64,000 nt of DNA. Origin: Hahella sp. CCB-MM4. Its GTDB lineage: Bacteria; Pseudomonadota; Gammaproteobacteria; Pseudomonadales; Oleiphilaceae. The translations under genes were made by a program, and so were the position numbers. The notes beneath the pieces were generated by a model that was not told the DNA's origin, searched no databases, and worked only from the letters and a program-made list of their open reading frames with translations. The DNA is taken from NCBI RefSeq assembly GCF_002260525.1, contig NZ_MRYI01000012.1:1-64000 (forward strand), read 5' to 3'. Below, piece by piece: positions 29,085 through 39,125 of this stretch; within the stretch, counting starts at the first letter, position 1; each line of letters begins with the position of its first letter.

Positions 29085-29170
29085 GCCGAAGTGGTGAAAT
29101 TGGTAGACACGCTATCTTGAGGGGGTAGTGGCCTCTGGTCGTGCCGGTTCAAGTCCGGCCTTCGGCACCA
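29085..29170 (+). tRNA. leuU: tRNA-Leu (anticodon GAG)
   Basis: An 86-nt class II tRNA. The acceptor GCCGAAG pairs with CTTCGGC and is followed by ACCA. The D arm is 'TGGTGAAATTGGTAGACA', the anticodon loop TTGAGGG gives GAG, there is a variable arm, and the T arm is 'GCCGGTTCAAGTCCGGC'. CCA is encoded. Position after secG is conserved. Confidence 0.95.
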
Positions 29171-29214
29171 TCTTTTGAATATGGGCGTAAGTCCGATGCT
29201 TTCTTGATCAGGCG

Positions 29215-29244
29215 TTGACCTGGTTTAAGGGCAGCCTATATAAT
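29215..29244 (+). promoter_or_regulatory. Sigma-70 promoter ahead of rimP-nusA-infB
   Basis: TTGACC, 18-bp spacer, TATAAT. It lies between tRNA-Leu and rimP and points at two tandem terminator hairpins. Confidence 0.75.
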
Positions 29245-29276
29245 TTGTCGCGCTGTTCCTGTGGGAAGCATGTTGT

Positions 29277-29303
29277 AAAAACCCCTTCTATAAGGGGTTT
29301 TTT
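29277..29303 (+). terminator. Leader terminator 1 ahead of rimP
   Basis: AAAAACCCCTT-CTAT-AAGGGGTTTTTT, a strong hairpin with T run about 30 nt downstream of the expected start site of the promoter at 29215-29244. Confidence 0.85.
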
Positions 29304-29332
29304 ATTAGCTGTTGAAAATAACGGCATTCAGG

Positions 29333-29354
29333 ATGGGCTTAGGGCCCATTTTTT
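29333..29354 (+). terminator. Leader terminator 2 ahead of rimP
   Basis: ATGGGC-TTAGG-GCCCAT followed by TTTTTT. A second, shorter hairpin 30 bp after the first and 38 bp before the rimP start. Confidence 0.7.
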
Positions 29355-29392
29355 GTTTGAGTTTTCAGCTGGTTAGGCTGATGGAGGTTTTT

Positions 29393-29845
29393 TTGGCACG
29401 ACGCGATCAACTTATCGAAATGTTGAGGCCTGTTGTCGAAGGGTTAGGCTATATTTTTTGGGGGATAGAATATCTGGCCCAGGGTCGAAAAAGTGTCCTG
29501 CGTGTTTTTATTGATAAAGAAGAGGGCATTACTGTCGAGGACTGTGAAGCGGTCAGTCGGCAGGTGAGTGCCGTTATGGATGTTGAGGACCCAATAGCAG
29601 GTGAATACATGCTAGAGGTGTCTTCGCCTGGATGGGACCGTCCCCTGTTTGAAGAGAGTCAGTACCAGGCATATGTCGGATCCGTCATAGAAGTTCGCTT
29701 GCAAGTTCCATTTAACGGACGTCGCAAGTTTAAAGGAACACTCACGGCAGTTGAGAATTCTGAGGTTGTAATGCGGGTGGACAATGAAGAGTTCACCTTC
29801 CCACTGGAAGTTATCGATAAAGCGAATATTGTGCCGCAGTATTGA
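29393..29845 (+). CDS. rimP: Ribosome maturation factor RimP
   Basis: Needed for 30S subunit maturation. I choose the TTG at 29393, with GGAGG just upstream, giving 150 aa, the E. coli length, starting MARRDQLIEMLRPVVEGLGY. The longer upstream opening would run through terminator 2. Family strings are 'VSRQVSAVMDVEDPI' and 'LEVSSPGWDRPLF'. It is the first gene of the nusA operon; nusA follows after 18 bp. Confidence 0.95.
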   Translation: MARRDQLIEMLRPVVEGLGYIFWGIEYLAQGRKSVLRVFIDKEEGITVEDCEAVSRQVSAVMDVEDPIAGEYMLEVSSPGWDRPLFEESQYQAYVGSVIEVRLQVPFNGRRKFKGTLTAVENSEVVMRVDNEEFTFPLEVIDKANIVPQY

Positions 29846-29863
29846 TGGGGATACGGGGTAAAA

Positions 29864-31357
29864 ATGAGTAAAGAAATATTATTGGTTGTTGAGGCCGTTT
29901 CAAACGAAAAAGGCGTTGATAAAGACGTTATTTTTGAAGCTATTGAGCTTGCCTTGGCGACAGCGACCAAAAAGCGCTATGAAGACGAAGAAGCTGATAT
30001 TCGCGTCGATATCGATCGTAAAACCGGTGAATACAGTGCTTATCGGAGATGGCTTGTTGTTGATAATGATGCCGTTCCTGCGTTGGGAACAGAGCTGACC
30101 CTGCAAGAAGCAGAAGAAATCAGTTCAGAGCTGAAGCCGGGCGACATTCATGAAGAAGAAGTCGAAGCGGCTGCTTTTGGTCGTATTGGTGCCCAGGCCG
30201 CTAAACAGATTATTGTTCAGAAGGTTCGTGAAGCTGAGCGCAGTAAGATCGTTGACAGTTACCGCGAACGTGTCGGCGAGCTGGTCAATGGCTCAATTAA
30301 GAAAGTTACCCGGGACAACATTATTGTTGATCTCGGTAATAACGCAGAAGCGTTGTTACCAAAAGATCAGTTGATCGGGCGTGAGACTTTTCGTGTTGGA
30401 GACCGTGTCCGGGCATTGTTGCTTGAGATTCGTATCGATAACCGGGGCCCCCAGTTAATTCTAAGTCGCTCAAATCCGCAAATGTTGATTGAGCTATTCC
30501 GTATTGAAGTTCCCGAGATCGCTGAGGAAGTTATCGAGATCAAGGCCGCCGCAAGGGATCCTGGTTCCAGGGCAAAAATTGCGGTTAAAACCAATGACGG
30601 TCGAATTGATCCTGTCGGCGCCTGTGTCGGTATGCGTGGCTCAAGGGTTCAGGCAGTTTCCGGTGAACTGGGTAATGAGCGTATCGATATTGTTCTGTGG
30701 GACGATAATCCCGCCCAACTGGTAATTAATGCCATGGCTCCCGCAGAAGTCGCCTCTATTATCATTGATGAAGATACTCATACGATGGACGTTGCTGTCT
30801 CTGAAGAGAACTTGGCAATGGCTATTGGTCGAGGCGGTCAGAATGTAAAGCTGGCAGCTGAGTTGACCGGGTGGGATATCAACGTGATGACCGAAGAGGA
30901 AGCCGGTAAGCAGCAAGAAGAGGAGTATGGGAAGTTCGTAACCAACTTTGTGGATCAGCTGGATGTTGATGAGGAGTTGGCCGAATTTCTGGTTGCGGAA
31001 GGTTTTACCTCTCTTGAAGAGGTGGCCTATGTGCCCATGGAAGAGATGCTGGCAATTGAAGGCTTCGATGAAGACCTGGTGACAGAGCTGCGTAAACGGG
31101 CGAAGAACGTATTGGTTAACCAGGCACTCGCCAGTGAAGAGCAGCTGGATAAGGCAGAGCCGGCCGACGATCTTCTTAATATGGAAGGCATGGATAAGCA
31201 CCTGGCATTTGTTCTTGCCAGTAAAGGTATTATCACAATGGAAGATTTGGCAGAACAGGCAGTAGATGACCTCCTGGATATCGAAGGGGTTGATGAAGAG
31301 CGGGCCGCTCAATTAATAATGACGGCACGTAAACCCTGGTTCGATGATCAGCAGTAA
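29864..31357 (+). CDS. nusA: Transcription termination/antitermination factor NusA
   Basis: Binds RNA polymerase and nascent RNA, and modulates pausing, intrinsic termination and antitermination. 497 aa: N-terminal polymerase-binding domain, S1 domain around 130-200 ('[20 protein letters not shown]'), KH1 and KH2 ('[14 protein letters not shown]', '[15 protein letters not shown]') and two C-terminal acidic repeats (around 355-420 and 430-495). Tandem terminators in the operon leader could let NusA control its own synthesis. Confidence 0.97.
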   Translation: MSKEILLVVEAVSNEKGVDKDVIFEAIELALATATKKRYEDEEADIRVDIDRKTGEYSAYRRWLVVDNDAVPALGTELTLQEAEEISSELKPGDIHEEEVEAAAFGRIGAQAAKQIIVQKVREAERSKIVDSYRERVGELVNGSIKKVTRDNIIVDLGNNAEALLPKDQLIGRETFRVGDRVRALLLEIRIDNRGPQLILSRSNPQMLIELFRIEVPEIAEEVIEIKAAARDPGSRAKIAVKTNDGRIDPVGACVGMRGSRVQAVSGELGNERIDIVLWDDNPAQLVINAMAPAEVASIIIDEDTHTMDVAVSEENLAMAIGRGGQNVKLAAELTGWDINVMTEEEAGKQQEEEYGKFVTNFVDQLDVDEELAEFLVAEGFTSLEEVAYVPMEEMLAIEGFDEDLVTELRKRAKNVLVNQALASEEQLDKAEPADDLLNMEGMDKHLAFVLASKGIITMEDLAEQAVDDLLDIEGVDEERAAQLIMTARKPWFDDQQ

Positions 31358-31381
31358 GATAACGGGAGGCAGGAGACAAGC

Positions 31382-33988
31382 ATGGCAGAAGTGACAGTAG
31401 AACAGCTTGCCCAGGACGTAGGGGCTCCCGTAGAGCGTCTGCTTAAGCAGATTGAAGATGCGGGACTAAATCAGCGTAGCGAAAAAGATCTGGTAACCGA
31501 TGATGAAAAGCAGCGGTTGCTCGCATTTTTGAAAGAGAGCCACGGTGAATCCTCGGCAGAGCCTAAGAAAATTACTCTTAAGCGCAAGACCACTACCACT
31601 CTGAAAGCGGGACAGAATCGTTCCGTGAATGTGGAAGTTCGCAAAAAGCGTACATATATCAAGCGAAGTGAAGTTCTTCCAGATGCAGAAGCGGCTAAGG
31701 AAGAAGAAGCAGCTCGCGCAGCTGAGGCTGCTGCAAAAGCTGCAGATGAAGAAAAAGTAGAGATGGAAGCTGCGGCTGTAGAAGAAGCGAAAGCAGCAGT
31801 CGAAGCGGAAACGGCTGAACCGGTTGCCGAAGAGGTTTCCAAGGAAGCTGAAGAGATAGTTGAAGTGGAAGAAGCCAAGCAGGCTGATGAGACTGAAACT
31901 AAGGAAGAATCTGAGCCGGTTTCTGAAGCAGGCGAAACTCCCGCTGCAGAAGGCGAAGACAAAGATGCGTCTGACCTGGATGATAAAGCGGAGAAGAAGA
32001 GTAAGCATCGTCGACACAAGGAAGAATCTGAAGGGAAAGAGCTTGATGCAGAAGAAATCAAGCGCCGGGAGAAACATAAGCCCAAGCCGGTACCGCAAAA
32101 GCCTAAAGTGAAGGTGGCAGCGGTTGACGAATCACTTGAAGACGAAATTGAGGAGCAGACTCTAGCTGCGCCTAGAAGGGTTCGTCAAAAACGCAAGAAA
32201 CACAAGGGGCCTGCCGATAATAAATCAGGGCAGCCTATTGTAAGAGAGGTTATTATTCCGGAAACCATTACCGTAACTGAGCTGGCACAAAAAATGTCGG
32301 TGAAGGGGGTTGAGGTTGTCAAGAAGCTTATGTCAATGGGCGTCATGGCGACAATCAACCAATCAATAGATCAGGACGTTGCTCAGCTGGTAGCTGAGGA
32401 AATGGGACACAAGGTTAAGCTGCTGCAGGAAGATGCGGTGGAGACCGAAGTGTTGGATGCTATTTCATACGAAGGTGAAGTTAGTACCCGAGCGCCCGTA
32501 GTAAGTGTTATGGGTCACGTTGACCATGGTAAGACATCACTTCTGGACTATATTCGCCGTGCTAAAGTAGCTGCCGGTGAGTCTGGGGGGATTACTCAGC
32601 ACATTGGTGCCTACCATGTAGATACTCCCAAAGGCATGATCTCATTCCTGGATACTCCTGGGCACGCGGCGTTTACTGCTATGCGCGCAAGGGGTGCTCA
32701 GTGTACAGATATCGTCATTTTGGTAGTTGCAGCAGATGATGGCGTAATGCCTCAGACAGAGGAAGCTGTTCAGCATGCGAAAAGTGCTGGTGTGCCTCTG
32801 GTGGTTGCTGTTAACAAAATGGACAAAGAAGAAGCTGATCCCGATAGGGTTAAGAGCGAGCTGGCTGCTTTGGACGTCATTCCTGAAGATTGGGGTGGTG
32901 ATATCCAGTTTGTTCCAGTATCGGCCCACACGGGGCAGGGTATTGATGAACTGTTGGAAGCTGTGCTTCTCCAGGCTGAAATGCTTGAATTATCGGCGGT
33001 TCCTGATGCTCCGGCGAAAGGTGTTGTTATTGAGTCCAGCCTGGATAAAGGGCGTGGTTCTGTAGCAACCGTATTGGTTCAGAATGGGACCCTTAATCAG
33101 GGTGATATCGTGCTGGCCGGTGGCTGTTATGGTCGGGTCCGTGCAATGGTCGATGAAAACGGCAGGCAGGTAAAGCTGGCTGGACCATCTATACCAGTCG
33201 AGATTTTAGGCTTGAATGGCACCCCGGATGCTGGTGATGAATTCTTTGTCGTCTCAGACGAGAAGAAGGCTCGTGAGGTGGCTGAGTTCCGTGCCAGTAA
33301 AGAGCGTCAAACCCGTTTACAGCGTCAACAGACCGCTAACCTGGAAAATCTGTTTGAAAGCATGGGTAAAGGTGAAGTTAAAGAACTTAACCTGGTTGTC
33401 AAAACAGATGTTCGTGGTTCATTAGAAGCATTGTCTGCAGCGCTGAATGATCTTGGTAATGAAGAAGTTCAGGTCAAGATCGTTGCCAGTGGTGTGGGTG
33501 GTATCACGGAAACTGATGCTAACCTTGCGCTGTCAACCGGTGCGATTGTCATTGGTTTTAACGTTCGTGCCGATGCCTCTGCCCGTAAGATCATCGAGAA
33601 GGAAGGTATTGAGCTGCGTTATTACAGTGTTATCTACAACATCATCGATGATGTGAAGAAAGCATTGACCGGTATGCTGGCGCCAGAATATCGCGAAGAT
33701 ATTGTTGGTATCGCAGAGGTTCGCGACACCTTTAAGAGTCCTAAGTTCGGTCAGGTGGCTGGATGTATGGTTACAGAAGGTGTTGTGTATAGAAACAAGC
33801 CGATACGGGTGCTGCGCGACAACATTGTTATCTTCGAAGGCGAGCTGGACTCACTTCGTCGATTCAAAGACGATGTTGCCGAAGTTCGGTCTGGTACCGA
33901 GTGTGGTATCGGGGTGCGCAACTACGAAGTTAAAGTTGCCGATGTGATCGAAGTGTTTGATCGTGTCCGGGTAGAGCGCACGCTCTAA
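31382..33988 (+). CDS. infB: Translation initiation factor IF-2
   Basis: A GTPase that brings initiator tRNA to the 30S subunit. 868 aa. After a short N-terminal IF2N domain there is a Lys/Glu/Ala-rich linker of about 200 residues (roughly 85-290). The G domain begins near residue 375 with '[18 protein letters not shown]' (G1), '[11 protein letters not shown]' (G3) and '[10 protein letters not shown]' (G4). The C-terminal tRNA-binding domain ends '[14 protein letters not shown]'. It follows nusA by 24 bp. Confidence 0.98.
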   Translation: MAEVTVEQLAQDVGAPVERLLKQIEDAGLNQRSEKDLVTDDEKQRLLAFLKESHGESSAEPKKITLKRKTTTTLKAGQNRSVNVEVRKKRTYIKRSEVLPDAEAAKEEEAARAAEAAAKAADEEKVEMEAAAVEEAKAAVEAETAEPVAEEVSKEAEEIVEVEEAKQADETETKEESEPVSEAGETPAAEGEDKDASDLDDKAEKKSKHRRHKEESEGKELDAEEIKRREKHKPKPVPQKPKVKVAAVDESLEDEIEEQTLAAPRRVRQKRKKHKGPADNKSGQPIVREVIIPETITVTELAQKMSVKGVEVVKKLMSMGVMATINQSIDQDVAQLVAEEMGHKVKLLQEDAVETEVLDAISYEGEVSTRAPVVSVMGHVDHGKTSLLDYIRRAKVAAGESGGITQHIGAYHVDTPKGMISFLDTPGHAAFTAMRARGAQCTDIVILVVAADDGVMPQTEEAVQHAKSAGVPLVVAVNKMDKEEADPDRVKSELAALDVIPEDWGGDIQFVPVSAHTGQGIDELLEAVLLQAEMLELSAVPDAPAKGVVIESSLDKGRGSVATVLVQNGTLNQGDIVLAGGCYGRVRAMVDENGRQVKLAGPSIPVEILGLNGTPDAGDEFFVVSDEKKAREVAEFRASKERQTRLQRQQTANLENLFESMGKGEVKELNLVVKTDVRGSLEALSAALNDLGNEEVQVKIVASGVGGITETDANLALSTGAIVIGFNVRADASARKIIEKEGIELRYYSVIYNIIDDVKKALTGMLAPEYREDIVGIAEVRDTFKSPKFGQVAGCMVTEGVVYRNKPIRVLRDNIVIFEGELDSLRRFKDDVAEVRSGTECGIGVRNYEVKVADVIEVFDRVRVERTL

Positions 33989-34048
33989 TCGCAACTTTGG
34001 CTGCATAGATCTGGGAGCTGGGCTCCCAGATCGTTAAAGGTATTTATA

Positions 34049-34462
34049 ATGGCACGTGAATATAGCCGCTTGGATCGTATTGGCGATCAGATTCAACGAG
34101 ATCTAGCCCAATTAATTCAGCGCGAACTTAAAGATCCCCGGCTTGGTATGGTGACAATCAATATGGTCAAGGTCAGTAAGGACCTGTCATATGCAGATAT
34201 TTATGTCACTGTTCTCAGTCTACGTGATGTAGATGATAAGACTGCGATTGATGACTCATTAAAAGTGCTGAAGCAGGCTGCTGGCTTTCTGCGAGCCGAG
34301 CTCGGACGGGCTATCAAGTTGCGGGTAATGCCACAGTTACGTTTTCACTATGATCGTACTATTGGTCAGGCTCAGAGGATGGGTGAACTCATCCAGCAGG
34401 CAAGAGCCAAAGACGGTCGGTCGCCGGTTGACCATGAGTCTGACGACGATTCCCAGCAGTAA
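34049..34462 (+). CDS. rbfA: Ribosome-binding factor A
   Basis: A KH-type protein needed for 16S 5'-end maturation, important in the cold in E. coli. 137 aa. 'RIGDQIQRDLAQLIQRELKD' at the N-terminus, 'VKVSKDLSYADIYVTV' in the core and 'MPQLRFHYDRTIGQAQRM' near the end match the family. It is 60 bp after infB, in the same operon. Confidence 0.96.
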   Translation: MAREYSRLDRIGDQIQRDLAQLIQRELKDPRLGMVTINMVKVSKDLSYADIYVTVLSLRDVDDKTAIDDSLKVLKQAAGFLRAELGRAIKLRVMPQLRFHYDRTIGQAQRMGELIQQARAKDGRSPVDHESDDDSQQ

Positions 34463-34518
34463 GTCTGCTTTTTCCGCTTTGCGTACGCATAATTGGTAGT
34501 AATTTCGGTATTTGATCA

Positions 34519-35499
34519 ATGGCAAAACGTCGCAAAGGTCTTCCACTCCATGGGGTTGTAGTTTTGGACAAACCCCAGGGAGTCACATCAAACGCTGCAC
34601 TGCAAAAAGTCCGTTGGTGTTTGAATGCTCAAAAGGCGGGTCACACAGGTGCATTAGACCCTTTGGCTACAGGTGTGTTGCCTCTGTGCTTTGGTGAGGC
34701 AACCAAGTTTAGCCAGATATTGTTAGAGTCTGACAAAGAGTATGTGACTCGGGCTCGACTGGGGCAAACAACGACAACTTCTGATGCTGAGGGCGAAGTG
34801 CTAGAGGAGCGGGATGTGCCTCTGGAGCTTTCCGCTGTTGATCTGGAGCCCATTCTGGAAAGGTTTCGCGGGGAAATAGATCAAACCCCTTCGATGTATT
34901 CTGCTCTGAAACATAATGGTGTTCCCTTGTACAAACTGGCCAGGAAAGGTCAGGAAATCGAGCGTAAGGCCCGCAGAGTTCGAATATATGAGCTTGAATT
35001 GCTTGAAGTTACACTGCCCTATATTTCCTTGAGGGTTAGATGTAGTAAAGGAACCTACATACGAAACCTGGTAGAGGATATCGGCGAGGTCCTTGGGTGT
35101 GGTGCCCATGTGGTCGAATTAAGGCGGACAAGATGTGGTCCCTTCGATTTAAGTCATGCTCAATCTTGGTCACTATTTGAGTCAGGTGAGAGAATATCCG
35201 GGACTCAATTGGATGATATCTTCTTGCCAATAGATACTGCCGTGTTGGAATTCCCAAAATTAATCCTGAATCAAATGGATACGGGCTCGCTTATCCGAGG
35301 CCAAACGGTTAAAATATCGCCTCCCGAAATCCCGGGTATGGCCGGTGAGGCTGATTCTGTAAAGAATCAAACTCACATTCTTAGGCTTTATCGTGAGACT
35401 GATGGTCAGTTTTTGGGGTTGGGAGAATTGAATCCGGCAAACGAGCTGAAGTCTGTTCGTTTGCTGAATACGGATGTCCTCGTACCAAACCAGGTGTAA
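34519..35499 (+). CDS. truB: tRNA pseudouridine-55 synthase
   Basis: Makes pseudouridine 55 in the T loop of tRNAs. 326 aa. The catalytic aspartate lies in '[16 protein letters not shown]' (about residues 42-57), followed by 'GEATKFSQ'. '[20 protein letters not shown]' is the second conserved block, and the PUA-like C-terminal part is present. The gene lies 56 bp after rbfA. Confidence 0.96.
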   Translation: MAKRRKGLPLHGVVVLDKPQGVTSNAALQKVRWCLNAQKAGHTGALDPLATGVLPLCFGEATKFSQILLESDKEYVTRARLGQTTTTSDAEGEVLEERDVPLELSAVDLEPILERFRGEIDQTPSMYSALKHNGVPLYKLARKGQEIERKARRVRIYELELLEVTLPYISLRVRCSKGTYIRNLVEDIGEVLGCGAHVVELRRTRCGPFDLSHAQSWSLFESGERISGTQLDDIFLPIDTAVLEFPKLILNQMDTGSLIRGQTVKISPPEIPGMAGEADSVKNQTHILRLYRETDGQFLGLGELNPANELKSVRLLNTDVLVPNQV

Positions 35500-35588
35500 A
35501 GCTCGGTTTTGGTATAGGCTCCACTGGTTGGTCCGGCTGTTAATATGCACGGTCGGTACCGAATTAATGCATATTTGGAGATAGTAAT

Positions 35589-35858
35589 ATGGCTTTGTCA
35601 GCTGTAGAAAAAGCAGAAATTCTGAAAGAGTTTCAAACCAAAGAAGGCGATACTGGTTCCCCAGAGGTACAGGTAGCTTTGTTGACTCATAACATCAACA
35701 AGCTGCAAGGTCACTTTCAGGCGAACAAGCACGACCATCACTCTCGTCGTGGTCTGATTCGCATGGTAAACCAGCGTCGTAAATTGCTCGACTATCTGAA
35801 AGGCAAAGATGCTGATCGTTACGTCAACCTGATCCAGAAGTTAGGTCTGCGTCGATAA
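35589..35858 (+). CDS. rpsO: 30S ribosomal protein S15
   Basis: An early-binding 30S protein at the 16S central domain. 89 aa, normal. '[20 protein letters not shown]' and '[20 protein letters not shown]' are the family blocks. It lies 89 bp after truB and is followed by a terminator-like hairpin and the pnp leader. Confidence 0.98.
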   Translation: MALSAVEKAEILKEFQTKEGDTGSPEVQVALLTHNINKLQGHFQANKHDHHSRRGLIRMVNQRRKLLDYLKGKDADRYVNLIQKLGLRR

Positions 35859-35884
35859 GACTGTCAGGATATTGCTGAAGATGG

Positions 35885-35915
35885 CGGGGTGTCGGCATAA
35901 GTCGAGACCCCGTTG
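35885..35915 (+). terminator. Hairpin after rpsO
   Basis: GGGGT...ACCCC with an inner TCG/CGA pairing, followed by GTTGTTTT. Probable partial terminator between rpsO and pnp. Confidence 0.55.
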
Positions 35916-35932
35916 TTTTATAAGGGGCCTCC

Positions 35933-35993
35933 GATTTATTCGATGGTTGGATTTGATCTTGATGCGATGGATCGTCAAGTAATCGAATAAATC
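35933..35993 (+). promoter_or_regulatory. Long stem in the pnp leader (RNase III-type processing site)
   Basis: GATTTATTCGAT pairs perfectly with ATCGAATAAATC, and CTTGA/TCAAG pairs inside. In E. coli an rpsO-pnp leader stem is cut by RNase III and lets PNPase repress its own mRNA. Position and size here match that arrangement, so the same role is inferred. A second hairpin, CCGATG-TACG-CATCGG, lies at 36066-36081. Confidence 0.65.
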
Positions 35994-36138
35994 AAAGGTT
36001 ACCTTAGAACTTCACAATATCTGCATTGGCAATCCTGGCATTTGTCATAAGTACGAGTACAAGAACCGATGTACGCATCGGATTAAGTCAATAAGATCGA
36101 TATGTCACGACTCAATGTGACTCTCGTAAGGAGTTCAA

Positions 36139-38247
36139 GTGAACCCAGTTACTAAAACATTTCAATATGGCAACTCAACCATCACCCTGGAAACCGGTCG
36201 CATAGCAAGACAGGCAACAGGTGCTGTGATGGTAACCATGGGCAAGACAGTTGTCCTGGTAACGGCTGTTGCAGAAAAAGAAGCCCAGCCAGGGCGTGAT
36301 TTCTTCCCGCTTTCTGTTCACTATCAGGAAAAGACCTACGCCGCAGGCCGAATTCCCGGTGGATATTTTAAGCGTGAAGGCCGTCCTTCAGAAAAAGAAA
36401 CCCTGACTTCGCGGTTGATTGACCGCCCGATTCGTCCGCTTTTCGCTGACGGCTTTATGAACGAAGTACAGATCCTCTGTACCGTTATGTCTGCGGATAA
36501 GGATACCGATCCGGATATCGCCGCCATCATTGGTACTGCAGCAGCATTGGAAGTGTCCGGAGTTCCGTTTGGCGGACCTTTGGCAGCTGCCCGTGTAGGC
36601 TATACCGATGAGGAAGGTTACCTGCTGAATCCTGGTTTTTCCGCTATGGAGAATTCTCGCCTGGATATGGTGGTTGCAGGTACCGAAGACGCAGTACTGA
36701 TGGTGGAATCAGAAGCTAAAGAGTTGACCGAAGACCAGATGCTTGGCGCAGTTCTCTTTGCTCATCAGGAAATGCAGTGTGTTATTACTGCAATCAAAGA
36801 GTTTGCTCAGGAAGTAGGTGCTCAGAAGTGGGACTGGCAGCCTGAAGCGTCCAACGCAACTCTGGCAGATACCTTGAAAGAGCGTTACTCAGCTGCGATC
36901 ACTGAAGGCTATGCCATCAGCGAAAAGCTGGTCCGTTACGGTAAGCTGAACGAGGTTCGTCAGCTGGCTGTGGAAGAGCTGGCAGGTGAGGAAGAAGGTC
37001 AGTACGATGCTGAAGAAGTGAAGAAGTACTTCAGCAAGCTTGAAAAAAATATTGTTCGCCAGAACGTTATCGAAGGTAAGCCTCGTATTGACGGGCGTGA
37101 CTCCAAGACTGTGCGTCCTATCAACGTTGAAGTTGGTGTATTGCCTGGTACTCACGGCTCTGCACTATTTACCCGGGGCGAGACTCAGGCGATTGTGACC
37201 GCCACGTTGGGAACGATGCGTGATGCGGCGATTATTGATGCTCTTGAAGGTGAGCGCAAAGATCCGTTCCTGTTCCATTACAACTTCCCTCCTTATTCTG
37301 TTGGTGAAACCGGCCGTATTGGTGCTACCGGACGTCGGGAAATCGGGCATGGCCGTCTGGCACGTCGTGGTGTGCAGGCGTTGATGCCGAACCAGGAAGA
37401 GTTCCCTTACGTTGTGCGTATAGTCTCCGAAATTACCGAATCCAACGGTTCAAGCTCTATGGCAAGTGTGTGCGGCAGCAGCCTGGCGATGATGGATGCG
37501 GGTATTCCCTTGAAGGCTCCTGTAGCAGGTATCGCGATGGGGTTGGTGAAGGAAGGCGAGCGTTTTGCGGTGCTGACGGATATCCTCGGTGATGAAGATC
37601 ACCTGGGTGATATGGACTTTAAAGTAGCCGGTACCAATAAAGGTGTCACTGCTCTGCAGATGGACATCAAAATCAACGGTATTACCGAAGAAATCATGGA
37701 GATCGCTCTGAACCAGGCTCTGGACGCGCGTCTTCACATTCTTGGTGAAATGAATAAGGTCATTTCCGTTTCTCGTGAGAGTGTCGCGGACAATGCTCCG
37801 AAGATGGTTGCCATGCAGATTGATCCGGACAAGATCCGTGATGTTATTGGTAAAGGCGGCGCTACCATCCGCTCTATCTGTGAAGATACTGGTGCATCCA
37901 TTGATATTGAAGACAGTGGTGCAATCAAGATCTATGCAGAGACCAAAGTGGCTGCAGATGAAGCGATCTATCGAATCACAGAGATCACAGCAGAAGCGGA
38001 AGTCAACAAAGTCTACAAAGGCAAGGTTGAGCGAATCGTCGACTTCGGTGCTTTCGTTAACATTCTTCCTGGCAAGGATGGATTGGTTCATATCTCTCAA
38101 ATCGCCCAGGAGCGTGTTGAGAATGTGACTGACTATCTGAAGGAAGGACAGGAAGTTATCGTAAAAGTTCTGGATGTGGACGCACGTGGACGCGTGAAGC
38201 TCTCCATGAAAGATCTGACCGAAGAAGAGAAAGCGCAGTTCTCCTGA
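36139..38247 (+). CDS. pnp: Polyribonucleotide nucleotidyltransferase (PNPase)
   Basis: 3'-5' phosphorolytic exoribonuclease and degradosome component. GTG start, 702 aa. Two RNase PH domains: the first starts '[20 protein letters not shown]', the second has '[19 protein letters not shown]'. Then come the KH domain ('[20 protein letters not shown]') and the S1 domain ('[20 protein letters not shown]'). The 280-bp leader holds the processing stem expected for autoregulation. Confidence 0.98.
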   Translation: MNPVTKTFQYGNSTITLETGRIARQATGAVMVTMGKTVVLVTAVAEKEAQPGRDFFPLSVHYQEKTYAAGRIPGGYFKREGRPSEKETLTSRLIDRPIRPLFADGFMNEVQILCTVMSADKDTDPDIAAIIGTAAALEVSGVPFGGPLAAARVGYTDEEGYLLNPGFSAMENSRLDMVVAGTEDAVLMVESEAKELTEDQMLGAVLFAHQEMQCVITAIKEFAQEVGAQKWDWQPEASNATLADTLKERYSAAITEGYAISEKLVRYGKLNEVRQLAVEELAGEEEGQYDAEEVKKYFSKLEKNIVRQNVIEGKPRIDGRDSKTVRPINVEVGVLPGTHGSALFTRGETQAIVTATLGTMRDAAIIDALEGERKDPFLFHYNFPPYSVGETGRIGATGRREIGHGRLARRGVQALMPNQEEFPYVVRIVSEITESNGSSSMASVCGSSLAMMDAGIPLKAPVAGIAMGLVKEGERFAVLTDILGDEDHLGDMDFKVAGTNKGVTALQMDIKINGITEEIMEIALNQALDARLHILGEMNKVISVSRESVADNAPKMVAMQIDPDKIRDVIGKGGATIRSICEDTGASIDIEDSGAIKIYAETKVAADEAIYRITEITAEAEVNKVYKGKVERIVDFGAFVNILPGKDGLVHISQIAQERVENVTDYLKEGQEVIVKVLDVDARGRVKLSMKDLTEEEKAQFS

Positions 38248-38249
38248 GC

Positions 38250-39125
38250 TTAATCTCCTTGATTATTCAAAGCCGCGGATTGTCGCGGCTTTTTTGTTTG
38301 TGTTTCGGTCAGAAACTCCAATAAAGCCTGCTGATTGGACTTCACCGTGAAGGTATAGGCGTGGGGAGTGTCGGTGATGAGCCTCGATTTCGGTTCGCTG
38401 GCAGCCATATAAAGCTGCTGGCCATGGGAAAATGGAATCACCTGGTCCTGTGTGCTGTGAATCAGCAGCTTGGGTAAGCCAGTCAGTTGTTCGAGGCTGT
38501 CTATTGGATCTGGTCCGGAAATGACTATCCAGCTTAGAGGGTACTGTAGAGGCCAGGTAAGCCAGGCTTCTGCCAGCTTTTCTCGGGCAATTTTCTGATA
38601 ACTGGTGAATGTCGCGTCAACTATCAGGCCATTGATTCGGGACGCTACTTCCGGTCTTTGGGCTGCAAATCCGGTAGCCAGAGCGCCACCCAGGCTTTGA
38701 CCTACCAGATAGATCGGGCCTTTCTCTTTGTCGATTAGCCACTCGTATGCCGCTTGTGCATCCAGCAGTGCCCCGCCTACAGTTGGTGAACCCACTGATT
38801 GGCCAAAGCCTCGATAGTCAAATATCAGAAGGTTGTAGCCATACCGGTTGATCCAGGCGAGATTGATGACATGGCTGCTCAGGTTTTGGGCGTTGCCGTG
38901 AAAGAACAGGATGGACCCTTTGGGGGCAGTGGTCTTCGCCGGCAGCCACAAAGCATGTATGCGTGTTCCGTCGGCTGTGTCGAGAAACACGGATTGGGAT
39001 TGTGGATTAAGTTCCTCGGCAGTGGAGTAGTGTTTGTTGTCCGGGTAAAAAAACACGCTGCTGCATCCGGTGAACAGAAATGCAATCAGTAATCCACAGC
39101 CAAGTCGAAAGCTAAAAATAGCCAT
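38250..39125 (-). CDS. Alpha/beta hydrolase lipoprotein
   Basis: A serine hydrolase of the BAAT/prolyl-oligopeptidase-like group. I use the ATG at 39125 (GGAG eight bases upstream, 14-bp overlap with the upstream gene), giving 291 aa. The N-terminus is a lipoprotein signal with lipobox LFTGC. The nucleophile elbow is 'YLVGQSLGGALATGFA' (GQSLG). The acid and His are likely in 'STQDQVIPF' and 'DTPHAYTF'. Its C-terminal codons contain the pnp terminator hairpin. Substrate unknown; probably membrane-anchored in the periplasm. Confidence 0.82.
   Translation of the reverse strand: MAIFSFRLGCGLLIAFLFTGCSSVFFYPDNKHYSTAEELNPQSQSVFLDTADGTRIHALWLPAKTTAPKGSILFFHGNAQNLSSHVINLAWINRYGYNLLIFDYRGFGQSVGSPTVGGALLDAQAAYEWLIDKEKGPIYLVGQSLGGALATGFAAQRPEVASRINGLIVDATFTSYQKIAREKLAEAWLTWPLQYPLSWIVISGPDPIDSLEQLTGLPKLLIHSTQDQVIPFSHGQQLYMAASEPKSRLITDTPHAYTFTVKSNQQALLEFLTETQTKKPRQSAALNNQGD
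38269..38297 (+). terminator. Intrinsic terminator after pnp, inside the hydrolase 3' end
   Basis: AAGCCGCG-GATTGT-CGCGGCTTTTTT. It acts on plus-strand pnp transcripts but is encoded within the last 16 codons of the minus-strand hydrolase gene. Confidence 0.85.

Noticed and set aside
29312-29392. Extended N-terminus of rimP
   Set aside because: It would be translated through a terminator hairpin. The TTG at 29393 has GGAGG upstream and gives the family length.
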